The notes under the pieces were generated by a model. It made no database searches. It had not been told where the DNA came from and worked only from the letters and a program-made list of their open reading frames with translations. Both the position numbers and the translations under genes were made by a program. Positions 34,783 through 45,670 of a DNA stretch of 64,000 nucleotides are shown piece after piece. Position 1 is the stretch's first letter, and every line of letters begins with the position of its first letter. This stretch comes from Cadophora sp. MPI-SDFR-AT-0126 (lineage: Eukaryota > Ascomycota > Leotiomycetes > Helotiales > Ploettnerulaceae): assembly GCA_020747065.1 (NCBI GenBank), contig JAGMVK010000005.1, positions 1,798,001-1,862,000 of the forward strand, written 5' to 3'.

Positions 34783-35595
34783 GGCAAACGAGTGGATATG
34801 AGAATGGAAAATGAGCGAATATAATACTCTCAAACGAGATGCAAAAACGAAGGTAGATTTCAATCTAGCTCAATAGGAGCACTTGCTCTCTTATGTTCAC
34901 AGCTGCGATTCACATTATAACATAGAAGATATCCATGACGGGACATTACCTGGATGATGTTTCGAGACCCGGTACATGGGATGAAATATTTATCTGAAGG
35001 ACACCACGGAGATTGGACCTATGAGGTAGAGTACTTATCTGCAGGACAGCACGGAGATTGGACTTGGATCTTTCAAGGTTATCAGCCTCGGAACTTTAAA
35101 TCGACAGCACGATGACAGCGATTGCGCACGGCTAGCCGTTTCCTGTAGATTGGTTGAAAGTTTCGAGACCTGGAAACAAAGCCATCTTGGGTTGTTGAAA
35201 CGCCAAGTGGCGCTTGGCGATGAGACTAGGGCGGGGTGGAAGTTGGAGGCTGGCTATCCATGTTAGCGAAGGATTATTGATCTTCGTGAAGTAGATCTCT
35301 GATGCCTCAAGATAAATAAGCGAAGGATGAAGGTAATCTGGAGCTTGCAAGTGTTGAAGAGAGATTGAGCTTTGGTTCGATGGAGGCATAAAGCATTATC
35401 GCACATAGTAAACAAACACACCATTAAAATTCAAGGAACAAAAGCTCAGACATGTAGCATTTGGCAACAGTTGCATGATGTAAAGTGCTATAAATCTGCA
35501 ATTCATGTCCATTTCCACATCCGATGCTAAACCGGCCCAGACCAACACCTTTTTCTACCAAACGCCAACAGATCCGATGCATTGCTAGAAGTCCC
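34783..35595. other. Intergenic region upstream of DUF1996 gene
   Basis: About 0.8 kb holding the DUF1996 promoter and the NMD3 3' region. A 30-nt sequence is present twice, 45 bases apart (34991-35020 and 35036-35065), about 210-285 bases upstream of the DUF1996 start. No gene seen. Confidence 0.6.
34991..35065. repeat. 45-bp-period imperfect duplication
   Basis: Copy 1 (34991-35020) and copy 2 (35036-35065) are 30 nt each and differ at three positions. Both contain the core CACGGAGATTGGAC. The spacing suggests duplication of a ~45-bp unit upstream of the DUF1996 gene. Confidence 0.8.
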
Positions 35596-37209
35596 CTACT
35601 TGTCCGTAACAGCCAGCTCGTCAAATTCGTCCAGCAACTCCTCCATGTCAATGTGTGGAGTCTCGTCTTCCCCATCGTCAGTCTCTACAACACTCATGGC
35701 CTCCGCGTCGATCTTCTGTTGTTGCTGAGCCTTGTACAGAGCCATCGTCTGTCTCAGCTCTTCATCTTCTTCAACGTCACGCAGGAACATCTCGTAATCC
35801 TTGTCCATGCGCTCCTGGTCGGACTTCTTTGGTAAGAGATCGCCCTCATCCCTAGCCATACGCTTCAAGCGCCAGTTACGGTTCTTGGCCTTCTTCTTTC
35901 TTGCGTAAAACTTCTTCACGAGCATAACGTCCGGTATTTGTGACGAGTACGTGTGAGATTCTTCCAGAGCATCAAATTGTGGATTGTTGAAGTTTGTGCC
36001 CGTAAGTAGGTATCCCATTACGGAATCCCCTGGATGTAGAACATTGCCCAGATGCGTGCGGGTGTAGTATGTCTTGTCATTGGATCCGAGATCTGAGGCG
36101 CGTGCAACGGTTGCTTCGGCCAAAGCCCATCTACCTTTCTGTGGTCCCAGCAGATCGATATCCATAACGATGAATTCGGTCAGTTCTTGTACATCGGCAA
36201 GAGAAGTGAAGGGGGCACGCCAGTAGATTGGGGTGCTGATATCTGCGGTCTGGAGAGTTGCTGGGTCGAGGATGTTGACTGTGGTGCCCACACGATAACA
36301 AATTCCAAGAGGAGATATATTACCAATCTGCTTTGCGAGTTTTATGGGTATCGCCACTAAATCATCTTTGCAAATCGGGACCAGCTCGACGGAGTACGAG
36401 AACTTGTACGATTTCGTAGATGTATGGATATCCATCGAGATCAATTCTTGAGATTTTTTGCTTCGGACTGGTGCAACAGAGGTGAGGAAATCGACGAATT
36501 TCTCGGCCTGATTTCGCGCTGAGTAGTAGAAATCCAGCCCATCCTTCACTTCCTTGATATTGATCGTGTCCTTGTGTGCGCCGTGCTTGAGAATGAGTTG
36601 TTCGAGATAGAGGAAAGTTCTCTTATGGGGAACCTTTTGTCTGACTTGTACGCAAGCTCTCCAGGTATTCGCAGTATAGGATTTCGCACAGTCAGGGCAT
36701 TGTTGGTATGCGACGACATATTCCACCTCAAATGCCTGCTGTAGCACAACTCCCTCGGAGACCGAGTCTTGTATCGTGAGCTTGACCTTTACTCTTCGAG
36801 AATGTGGTTCCGTCCAAATAAAGCTCGCGTCGATAATCCGTACTTTGTGTAGGCCTCGCAGTTTCTTCAGGCACAGGGCGAGCAGTTCTCTGGACTCGAG
36901 AGCGGCGACAATCCAACTGGAGGGGGGAAGCAGCCATCGATCACAGTCTCTGCAGAAATGTAGGGTTGCCTCGCGCTGAATTCCTTGAGACACGTCGACG
37001 GTAAGCTTCACACAGTCGTAGCAAAGGGCACCTGCGGCGGTTGTTCCATCGATGGCAGCGCCACAGTTGCAGCACAGAATACTAGAATATGTTAGTAGAA
37101 TGCTTGCAAGTTGTGGAGGATTCTCCCACGTTGCGCCGTTTTGCTGCTGATCTGCTGCTGCAAATCGAGTCGCAATAGACACCGGAGCGTCAAGGTCCAT
37201 GGCAGACAT
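35596..37209 (-). CDS. NMD3: 60S ribosomal subunit export adaptor NMD3
   Basis: Adaptor that binds the pre-60S subunit, recruits Crm1 for nuclear export and is released by Lsg1 in the cytoplasm. It is an uninterrupted 537-residue ORF. The N-terminal treble-clef zinc region shows the Cys pairs CCNCG, CYDC, CRDC and CPDC (~46-180). The central eIF5A-like/OB part includes KVPHKRTFLYLEQLILKH. The C-terminal tail is rich in basic (RKKKAKNRNWRLKRMARD) and acidic/hydrophobic stretches (DMEELLDEFDELAV), the latter matching the leucine-type export signal expected at this end. The first Met (37209) or the one three codons later (37200) could be the start. Confidence 0.96.
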   Translation of the reverse strand: MSAMDLDAPVSIATRFAAADQQQNGATWENPPQLASILLTYSSILCCNCGAAIDGTTAAGALCYDCVKLTVDVSQGIQREATLHFCRDCDRWLLPPSSWIVAALESRELLALCLKKLRGLHKVRIIDASFIWTEPHSRRVKVKLTIQDSVSEGVVLQQAFEVEYVVAYQQCPDCAKSYTANTWRACVQVRQKVPHKRTFLYLEQLILKHGAHKDTINIKEVKDGLDFYYSARNQAEKFVDFLTSVAPVRSKKSQELISMDIHTSTKSYKFSYSVELVPICKDDLVAIPIKLAKQIGNISPLGICYRVGTTVNILDPATLQTADISTPIYWRAPFTSLADVQELTEFIVMDIDLLGPQKGRWALAEATVARASDLGSNDKTYYTRTHLGNVLHPGDSVMGYLLTGTNFNNPQFDALEESHTYSSQIPDVMLVKKFYARKKKAKNRNWRLKRMARDEGDLLPKKSDQERMDKDYEMFLRDVEEDEELRQTMALYKAQQQQKIDAEAMSVVETDDGEDETPHIDMEELLDEFDELAVTDK

Positions 37210-37997
37210 CTTGACGGTATTTCCTGTTGTGACTTGAGTTCTTAGTGGGGTTCAAGAAAATGTCAAAACTTCGAGAACCCCGCGATTTATCGAGCCGAAA
37301 AATCGTTATCTCAGCAAAGCCGCCACCAAGTAGAACGTGATACTGAGTCATGCTTTGAAATACGAATTCGGAGGAGGCTTGAGGGAGGCAGAAAAGAGTA
37401 TTACATCAAATTTTAGCTGTCCGCAGGACTATAATGAGTCCTTAGCATGTTGATACCGGAAAGCAGCACAACAATTGAATTTGACACGTGAGCTGGGTCA
37501 CATGACTTATCTCGTGCCAACCTGGGTTTACTTAGCTCGATGAGTTCTATCGAGACATTTTGCCCGACATTGTTATTAGAAGATGATGAATGGAAACATG
37601 ACACTATCTTTATTCATTCTTGGCCGTGGGCTGTAATGCTTCCCTGAAAGTTCGTGATATTCGAGCTTAATTGCACCATTCTTCCATCCACCAATGATAC
37701 TCGGTTCCCCTCAACGACGTCGGGGCGATCAAGGCCATCATCTTGGTATGCCGTACCCTTTACCTTGCAGGTAACTGGTGCTTTGCAGAATGTTATCTCA
37801 AGTCAACATGCTGCCCACCAATAATCAACGGAAGTTATGAAAGGATGGATGTATCCCGAATATCCAGGAGTGGGGAATCGCTTGTTCGCAGAAGACGCAA
37901 TTCTTGGACGACGCACTGTACCGAATTCCGGATGCAATTATAAAGACTCTCCTGATCCCAACTTTGACAGGTGAAAACACAACCCACTTCATACAAA
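37210..37997. other. Intergenic region NMD3 / TauD dioxygenase
   Basis: 788 bases between divergent start codons. It contains both promoters. No RNA gene or repeat recognised. Confidence 0.6.
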
Positions 37998-39222
37998 ATG
38001 GCTCCTTCCGCGACCGAAACTATTACTTTGCCAACTCGTCAAGTCAAGCTCACGAGCAACGTTGGACCATATAAGGAACTTGCTCCGATAGGATATGAGA
38101 AAGATGCAGAAGAGCAAGGAAAGGATGGCTTTTCCGCCGCCAAAGTATGTATCCAACGACTTTTCTAGCTGTGTTGATCGCTTACCAGACAACAGTATAA
38201 GCATTACTTGCCAACGTGGGGTATTGAGAGTTTCCCACCTCTAGAGCCGTTTGAACACAGAGACCACGGCCTAGACGCCGATCCGAAGTTCCCAGAGCTT
38301 TTGGCAAGTGGTGTCACAACCAACGACTTGACTCCAACTATCGGTACTGAAGTGACGGGCGTTCAACTGAGCAAGTTGAGCAACGCTGGAAAAGATGAGC
38401 TGGCGCGGTTCGTCGCCGAACGAAAAGTGGTTGCCTTCAGAGACCAGGATTTTGCGGATCTCCCCATAAGTGAAGCTCTCGACTATGGCAGGTACTTCGG
38501 TCGGCTTCATATCCATCCTACCTCCGGTGCACCCGCTGGATACCCCGAGGTCCATCTCGTACACCGTGGCGCAGGAGATAAAACAGCCGAGCAGTTCTTC
38601 GAGACCAGAACTTCTTCTGTAGCATGGCACAGCGATGTCTCATATGAACGACAACCACCGGGAACGACCTTTCTCTATATCCTTGACGTCCCAGAGAGCG
38701 GCGGGGACACACTTTTCGCCAATCAAGTCGAAGCATACAACCGACTCAGTGACGGATTCAAGGAGAGACTGCATGGTCTCAAGGCAACCCACTCGGGCAT
38801 TGAGCAAGTCAATGCTTCGAGGGGCAAGAATGGTGCAGTTCGAAGAGAGCCAGTAGTGAGTGTGCATCCAATTGTGCGCACACACCCCGTCACAGGAGAG
38901 AAGGCTCTTTATGTGAACCCACAATGTAAGAACGATGTCCTATCCATCGAGAGTTTATCTAACGACATTTTTAGTCACCAGGTCAATCGTTGGTTACAAA
39001 CACGAGGAGAGCGAGGCCTTACTCAAGTTTTTGTACGATCACATCGCGTATGGAGCAGACTTCCAGGCGAGAGTGAAATGGGCAGAGAAGACAGTGGTAG
39101 TCTGGGACAATAGAGTCACTTCCCATTCTGCTCTGGTTGATTGGAAGTCGGGGCAGAGAAGACATTTGGCACGCATTGCAGCACAAGCTGAACCTCCGAC
39201 GGAGACGCCATTCAAGGCGTAA
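37998..39222 (+). CDS. TauD/TfdA-family Fe(II)/2-oxoglutarate dioxygenase
   Basis: Non-heme iron dioxygenase of the taurine/alkylsulfonate (TauD; yeast Jlp1) type, which may release sulfite from sulfonates; the substrate here is not proven. Exons 37998-38144, 38196-38925 and 38975-39222 give 374 residues in phase. The iron triad is visible as AWHSDVSY (HxD, ~residue 193) and the distal His in VTSHSALVD (~341). The 2-oxoglutarate-binding Arg is in QRRHLAR (~352). Also conserved are KVVAFRDQDF, PPGTTFLYILDVPESGGDT and HPVTGEKALYVNPQ. The length and the N-terminal YEKDAEEQGKDGF are typical of ascomycete homologues. No sulfonate transporter or regulator lies beside it. Confidence 0.92.
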
Positions 39223-39312
39223 TCTTACATGCTGTACTTAAATGGCCACCATTAGCGACAATCATAAGTTGCATTGACAGGATAACATACGCGCTACAGA
39301 CAGAAAATCTGA

Positions 39313-40507
39313 TCAAAAGGTAGGGATAGAGTTGTAGTTGTCTTCTTTCTTGATTTGTTGCTCTTTGTCCTTTTTGGCTCTTGCAAGCCGGAGTCGTTCT
39401 AATCTTGAGAGCTTCGGGACGCCTTCCACAATTTCGCCTGCCGTTGCCACGACTTTAGATGGAGCTTTCGGCGATGACTCGGCCTTGGTGAGGGACTCTG
39501 ACTCTATAATAGGAGAGGTTACAACCAGGGGCACTTTCTTAATTGTGGTTGATTCGAAAGGGGTAGAGCTAGCGTGTAGACTCGATGGTATGACAGTCTT
39601 TCGAGCAGTGGCAATTAACTTAGGGGCTGGTATAGGTGCGTCAAGATCGTCGTCGTCGTCAGTAGAATCTACGCTCAACTCGACCTGATCTCGCCGAGTA
39701 GCGTGTTTGGGTTCAGGTGAGTCTATGAGAGACTTTGACTGATCACCGTTCGATTGGATGGCTGGTTTCTTGAAGCCTGCCGCTGCTCGAGTCGTTGCTA
39801 TCGAACCAAGCTTCGCCAGCGATGCGGTCTTCTTTCGAGGACTGTCCATCAAACCATGAAGTGTAGTCCCGATATAGGGGAGTTCCTCAAAATCGCTGTC
39901 AGATTCCACACCACTCTCCTTCTTTCCGGTGAGCCCTTCGATCATGGCTCTTTGCCTCTTCACAAGGGCAGCTGCTTCCAATTTCCGCTTCGTTTGAGAC
40001 GGCATTTTGCCAGTCACTGGTCTCGAGATCGAGTTGATGGTGTCTGCATTCTGACTCTTGACAGCTTTTTGCTGCCTCTTGTATTCGGCTGCATGGAGAT
40101 GGGCCGTGAATTGCTGGGCGACTCTGAGAAATTCATCTTCGACCATACGATATCTGTCATCGTTGTCTTTGCCTTCCTCCATGAAGCTGAAACATGGTCA
40201 GCTGATCGAGTTTTGCATCTAGTTGGATGGAACTTACCTCTCCGGTGGTGGGTCTGAAGGTGGTGACGAAGATGGAGGGTGACCTTCTCCGACGATTAGC
40301 TTTTCATTTGAGGTGCAAGTGGATAAGTACGAGACAGGACTGACCGTGATTAAGAGAATTTGCTTTCTTGGAAGTAGCCACCGAGGCTTCCTCTTCGCTA
40401 TCAGAGACAAGTTTTCGTACCTTCTGTCGTTTCGTCACAGTGGTATCAGCAGGCCGCTTAGCGCGAGTTGTTGTACTGGAGCTAGCCCATGGAAGTTTTC
40501 TAGGCAT
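39313..40507 (-). CDS. Conserved-looking nuclear-type protein, unknown function
   Basis: I do not recognise a named family. Exons 40345-40507, 40238-40286 and 39313-40186 give 361 residues in phase. Intron 1 has a GTCAGT donor, branch GCTAATC and acceptor GGAG. The N-terminus is basic (MPRKLPWAS, KRPADTTVTKRQKVRK: a nuclear-localisation-like cluster) with an acidic SDSEEE patch. The best-conserved-looking part is DNDDRYRMVEDEFLRVAQQF followed by HAAEYKRQQ (helical, ~residues 75-105). The rest is low complexity, with basic KMPSQTKRKLEAAALVKRQR, an acidic DSTDDDDDLDAP run and a charged helical end (LSRLERLRLARAKKDKEQ). Composition suggests a chromatin- or DNA-associated protein. That is inference only. 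Confidence 0.75.
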
Positions 40508-41213
40508 GTTGCCCAACGGCCCAGGATTCAGGAGGACCGGGGCAGGTAGGAGATCTGATGGTTCTCAGAAGATAAAGTCTGCGAGACCTAGTGTTGTCGA
40601 GATCTGCTTCCGACAGCCTCATCGAAGTAAGCAAGAGTTACAAACTGGACACTCTCGAGCTTCCAACGCGCCAGCAACGTTTGAAGCGCGAGAGGGAATG
40701 GCGCAGCCAGTTGGCTGCAAGTAACGACGAATAAAACTTAAACAAAACAGTAGTGACAAATCACACGGTGCCTTCAAAGTATCAAAGACTCCTAAGATGT
40801 TGCTTGCCGATAGAATCCTGCCTCAGTGACCAAAAAGTGAACTGCCTCTTCGTGGCACACGGCTCGCGATTGCTTGCAATGTCTGCTTAGTCATCCTCGC
40901 TTCATTCGCAGTCTCCAGGTCTAAGCCAAGCCATCAATTCGAAGACCGTAGAAGCCATCAACCTCTACCTCCCCGTCAACATTCTCAGTCCAATCTTATT
41001 CTCTCAGCCTTCCTAGTCATTCATTCTCAGCCCTTTGCTTGACAAGCTACCCGTGGGACATGCTGCTCCTCAAAAAGAACACCGTTTCCTAATTGTCAAA
41101 TGGGACCGCTTTCCTTCTATATTGGCTCTTTCTTCGATTTCTGCTTATTCTATGTCTACTTAGTCTCCATCAGCAAGAGGCTACTGTCTCGCTCATCCTA
41201 GCCGGATTCCAAG
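40508..41213. other. Intergenic region between unknown gene and kinase
   Basis: 706 bases between divergent starts. The last 200 bases before the kinase ATG are pyrimidine-rich. No additional gene seen. Confidence 0.6.
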
Positions 41214-43705
41214 ATGTCTTCAAGATTCTGGGCATCATCGGAAGATCTGAGTGTCGACTCCTCTGCCGCGGGTCGTGATGGCTCACGTGATGATGCTCGT
41301 GATACCAACAGCCGTGAGGGCTTCGAAAGTACAGACAACCTTGATCAAACCGGTGATGTCGGTGCTCTTGCACGTATAATGACTTCTGACATGTCACGGC
41401 CAACCTTGCAACCTTCACAGCATACAACTTTCTTTTACCTTGCGCTCATCGAGGCGAGGTGTAAGAAACAGGCTGCAGTTTTCATCAACAAACAACGTCG
41501 GATTGCAGATCAACTACCTGAAGAGCATCCTGAAGTATGTGCTCTAGCGAAGACCATCTTCGCTGATGTGCGGAAAGATCTAGCGAGGGTTGGTATGCTG
41601 CCTGAAGAGTTCGTTGGTCAACATATTCCCGAATTGCAGTCGTATCTCTCGTCTTTTGACACCGCTATCAGCAATATTGCAACAAGGAAGACCTCAGACA
41701 TCTCTGCTTTACCAGCCATATCCTTTGTTGACACTCAATCTCTGTCATTCGTCCCTGGAACGTCTCAGTTGGAACAATCACAAGACTATTCGAACGCACT
41801 TGTGCGTCAAGGTCTTGGGATGGCCGGCCCAGATCGTCGTCGTAATGGTGACCAGTCGCCCTTCTCCTTGTTACAATCAGGTGGAAGTACATCAGGCACT
41901 GTCTCGGAGTCACGCTACGACAAGGATTACCAGCAGTAAGTGCCCCCATTTCCTATCCATGAAATTATTCTCCCTTGGGAGGCCCATTCCCCTGCTACGG
42001 GTGAGATCGGTGCCATGGAGATGTTAAGAGATGTGGCTCTTCAAATCTGTTCCTGCTTGCCAGGTCATAGCTAGGAGATGCATTCGCTCACGGGCTCATT
42101 ACGTCGAAGGCTGTGGTTCTGTAACTCATGTGTTGCAGGACATAAAGCGCCTAAGATATCTTTGAGACATGAGGCTTACATGTCATTCTAGGTTGCTAAA
42201 ACTTGGTAGTGGAGGTTTTGGAAGCGTCTACCTTGCGAAATACTACCTTGACAACAGATCATATGCCGTCAAACAAATTGTGGTCCCCGCTAAGAAATTT
42301 CTGGGTGCTGCTGGTCGGGCAAAGTTGGATCAAGTGCTCGCCGAAGTGAGGTCATTGGCGCAGCTAGATCACCACAACATCGTGAGATATTATCATACCT
42401 GGGTTGAGGAACGTGTTCGTACAAGCACAACGAATGCTGATCGCGATGGATTCGATTCCGCTTCAAGTTCTGATTCTGATCCTCGCCCAGATTCTGTGGA
42501 TCCCATCACACAAGGTGTGCACAGTATACAGCTTGGCTTGGAACGGAGCCTCTTCAAGGAGATCAAAAGAGATAGACAACGAGCGAGTTCCACCGCTGCC
42601 GAGGAGAGTAGAAATTTCATCGTCTTCGAATCTTCCGAGTCATCGAAGCCTGCTCCTGGCTATAAAAGCGCCTTTCGCCAACCAGGAGAGGTTGATAGTG
42701 ATGATGAGGACAGCGACGGTGAAAACAAGTAAGCACCCTCAATGGCTCCCCTCCCCTCCCCCCCCCCCCCAAGATTGACTCACAACGTTTACGGCCGGCA
42801 TCTGGGGTTTCAGTCAACACCTGTATCCTGAATTTATCTTAGCATTTGAGACTGGAGCATGGGAAAGGAATACTGACTTCGACTTCTTTTTTAGCGACAG
42901 CACGGAGGAAATTCCGAGAAGCGATATCCCGAATGAGGTCACACTTTATGGAGGAATCGAAAAGGACTTGGTGTTGCACATCAGCATGTTTCCATATCCA
43001 TTGTCTCTGGATGATTTCATCTGGGGCTCAGACGCAGAAATGATATCCGGAGAAGCTTCACCTCGGCACTGCTTTCATACGTTACCGACGATCCGTCTGC
43101 TTCTCGCCATCCTTGACGGCACCGAATATCTTCATCGAAGAGGCTTTATCCATCGTGATCTCAAGCCTCCGAACATATTCCTTTCAATTCTCGAACCAAA
43201 TGAGCCGGAGCGCCACCATTTTATCAACATTTCAGACTGTAATGAATGTGGTACCAGGAGTCAGGCAGTCTATCTCTGCCCACATATTGGTGATTTTGGC
43301 TTGATTCACGATCTAAAGGTCGTTAACCAGGATCCATTAGCAACGCCGTCTCGGAAGAAAGCAGCTTTGGAGCCATTTCCATTTTCTACCGTCGCATCCC
43401 AGCTGGTCGGAACCAAGTTTTACTGTCCTCCAAAGGTACCAAAAGAGAGACCAATCTGCCCAAAGCTCGATGTATACAGTTTTGGAGTCATCACCTTTGA
43501 AATGGTGTACAAATTCGGTACGAGAACGGAGCGGCAACATGTGATGAACCACTTGCGAAATGACCATTATCCTAAGCACTTTGAGTATCATTCATTAGCT
43601 GATGGTATCAAGGCAATGCTGTGTGGGGATCGAGATGAACGCTGGGACTGTGCTCAAGTTAGGAGGTGGTTGAATAGTAAGCTGAAGGAGGAGTGCGAGA
43701 GCTAG
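41214..43705 (+). CDS. eIF2-alpha-kinase-like protein kinase (HRI/PEK type)
   Basis: Predicted Ser/Thr kinase of the EIF2AK branch (compare S. pombe Hri1/Hri2), which dampen translation by phosphorylating eIF2-alpha. Exons 41214-41935, 42192-42728 and 42895-43705 give 689 residues in phase. The ~240-residue N-terminal region has a helical segment (FFYLALIEARCKKQAAVFI) and no GCN2 RWD or HisRS domain. The kinase domain has GSGGFGSVYLAK (P-loop), YAVKQI (ATP Lys), a long acidic insert (~300-425) between lobes, HRDLKPPNIFL and GDFGL. The post-insert RTERQHVMNHLRN segment is typical of eIF2-alpha kinases. The usual SPEQ/APE block reads FYCPPKVPKE, so substrate-lobe residues differ. Intron 2 holds a 13-C run. 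An exon hidden in the 256-nt intron 1 is possible. Confidence 0.85.
42758..42770. repeat. Poly-C homopolymer in kinase intron 2
   Basis: Thirteen consecutive C after CCCCTCCCCT, within the intron from 42729 to 42894. It is prone to slippage and sequencing error but does not touch coding sequence. Confidence 0.9.
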
Positions 43706-44179
43706 ATACTGATGAAAGGAACGGCTGTCAATATGGAAGGGGATTACTGTATACATGTTGGAGTACAATACCATGGGATAAGGTAGCTGGAGTTAGTCAT
43801 TTAGCAACGGGCTCTGCATACTGTGTTCAATCAGTTACGGGTGCATAGCGGCTCATGCATATTGCTTCTTAAAGAAGCTGTATTTTCAAAATTAATCGGG
43901 TTCAACATCGGGAAGCGAATCGGAAAGGCAAATCACCACTTACTGAGATTCTCATTTTGGATGGTGCAGTAGCTTTGCTCAAGTGGGAACTAACATACAC
44001 GTAGGAAAGTCGTCTCAGGCCCTCTCTATCCTCTTTCTCTTCAGTCGTAGGAAGTGCCCTTCTTATCCTCCACCAACGCCACAGTGTACGACCTAACGCC
44101 TCTTGCGAGAAATTCCAGCTCTCAGTTCCCCAGCTCGAAAACTGTTCTTTCAGTCCGGCTGATTCAGCTTTCTCTATCA
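43706..44179. other. 3' region with Trp/Arg-rich minus-strand ORF
   Basis: The kinase 3' region. On the minus strand an ORF at 43902-44180 begins at an ATG overlapping the stop of the next gene (TAATG) and encodes Trp- and Arg-rich sequence (RTLWRWWRIRRALPTTEEK). It may be the true C-terminal part of that neighbour in a shifted frame. I could not find a phase-compatible intron. Confidence 0.4.
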
Positions 44180-44765
44180 TTATGTATCCTTGACCCCTCC
44201 AATCCTGACTCCAAAGACCTCCAAGAATCGTCTAATCAATACCCATACAATAACGCACCAGATATTGAACCATAATCTCACACTCAGCAAACCCTGCACA
44301 TTGATCCGCGTCCGGTTCAGCAGTCCCGGTATCTCGAATGGATTCACGATATATCTACCAGCTCGAGATGGGAGGTTGAGGGTTTGGAAGTGCTTTTGTG
44401 CGAGCTGAAATGCTGTGAAAGATGGTTCGGATTGAGTTGAGAAATACAAAGGCATTGAGGCTGTCGCTTTTGGGAGGAGGGCTGACAAGAGAGACGTGAG
44501 AGTTGGTAGGGACGGATAGGATGTCGCTTCGGGAGAACTGTGGGGACTGCGAATGTGGATGTTCTCCGTATTGACGAGGTGTGAAGAACAGGAGCAGATG
44601 ATGACCTGGACATGGGAACAGTTATTGTCTGGCGTGTAACATTCCTTGAGGCGATGTCAGACATAGCATAAAAGGAAGCAGAAAGACTCTACTCACTGCT
44701 ACTGGGGTTTGCTGATCTTGTCTCCAAGATAGCATTTGTTCTTGGGGTGGTTGAGGAGAATGCAT
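44180..44765 (-). CDS. Small single-pass membrane protein, unknown
   Basis: Not recognised. Exons 44697-44765 and 44180-44644 give 177 residues in phase (donor GTGAGT, acceptor CTCAAG). The start MHSPQPPQEQML is followed by a Cys-rich stretch (ECYTPDNNCSH, IICSCSSH). Then come a Ser/Pro/Leu segment, an amphipathic region (FTAFQLAQKHFQTLN) and one strong C-terminal membrane helix (LWFNIWCVIVWVLIRRFLEV) ending in a short basic tail. Coherent coding character across the junction supports a real gene. The stop overlaps an ATG of a downstream ORF in another frame, so the protein may be longer than modelled (frameshift, unrecognised intron or sequence error). Confidence 0.55.
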
Positions 44766-45670
44766 TTGGGATATCTCTGAGAGAGAGCAAGTACTCAGCG
44801 CTATAGAACCAAAAGTCCAAGACACAGCAAGTGCAGGACCAAAGAGGTATTTATGTACTTATCTGGTCTACCTCGACTACACGGCCCCCAGTTTTTGCTT
44901 GCCGATATATATCCTCTCGAGTCTCAGCCAGCGGCACAGACATGTCGCAGCTCGGGAGCAGCCTTACCTCGATCCCAACTGAGGCGTGTATCAGCCTCCA
45001 ATTTTATCAAAATATGCACCCGAGAGGCAGGTTCTTCCACATTCGGTTCGCTACCCCAGCATCATCGTCGGCGTCGGCCCAAGAATCGACCTGCAGGTGG
45101 ATGCAGCAGAGCCGGGCAACAAAGCCCAATACCACCCATCTCACTCGCTCCCGCGTTCATCCTCCACAAAAGTCTCTCCCCATACACCACGGCCCCCGAT
45201 TCTGCGCCTCAAAGACGGGAGGGATTGCGCAATGGAGTTTAGGCGCCGTGTCGAGGGTGTCTCAATGGCCAGTGTATCTTATCATTAACGCAATCACATG
45301 GTTGGGGTCGGGGATGCACCTCGCCAAATTGTAAATAGGAGCGTTGGGAGGGTATGTGATTGGTGAGGTTTGGCGAGGGTGGAACGTCTCCCTCGAGACA
45401 CCTCAGGTCAAGCAAATATTGGTCCTCGGGAGGCGGAAAATGCAGGTCTCGGCAAAGTGGAGAGACATAACTTAGTTACAGCAGACGTGAGTTGGAAGAT
45501 AAGACATATCCAGCCTATTTCGAGCGAAATCCGTTTCTTCAAATCGGCAAACTGAATCAAATCGCGAGCTCGGACTGCTTTAAGATTATTGGACAGAAGA
45601 ATATCAGGACCAGCTGTTGTATCATATTTTTCTAGATACATAGAACGCTAACCTCACTGATTGCTCAGAT
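44766..45670. other. Intergenic region, no confident gene
   Basis: About 0.9 kb between the small membrane protein start and the ADH stop. Plus-strand ORFs near 44831-45334 have Ser/Pro/Arg-rich composition without a family match and are not called. Nothing else seen. Confidence 0.5.

Noticed and set aside
39754..40257. 167-codon plus-strand ORF
   Set aside because: Antisense to the 361-residue gene whose spliced frame is continuous; no motifs of its own.
44831..45334. Overlapping plus-strand ORFs of 100-167 codons
   Set aside because: Ser/Pro/Arg-rich with no recognisable domain, and no phase-consistent exon chain could be built; left as intergenic.
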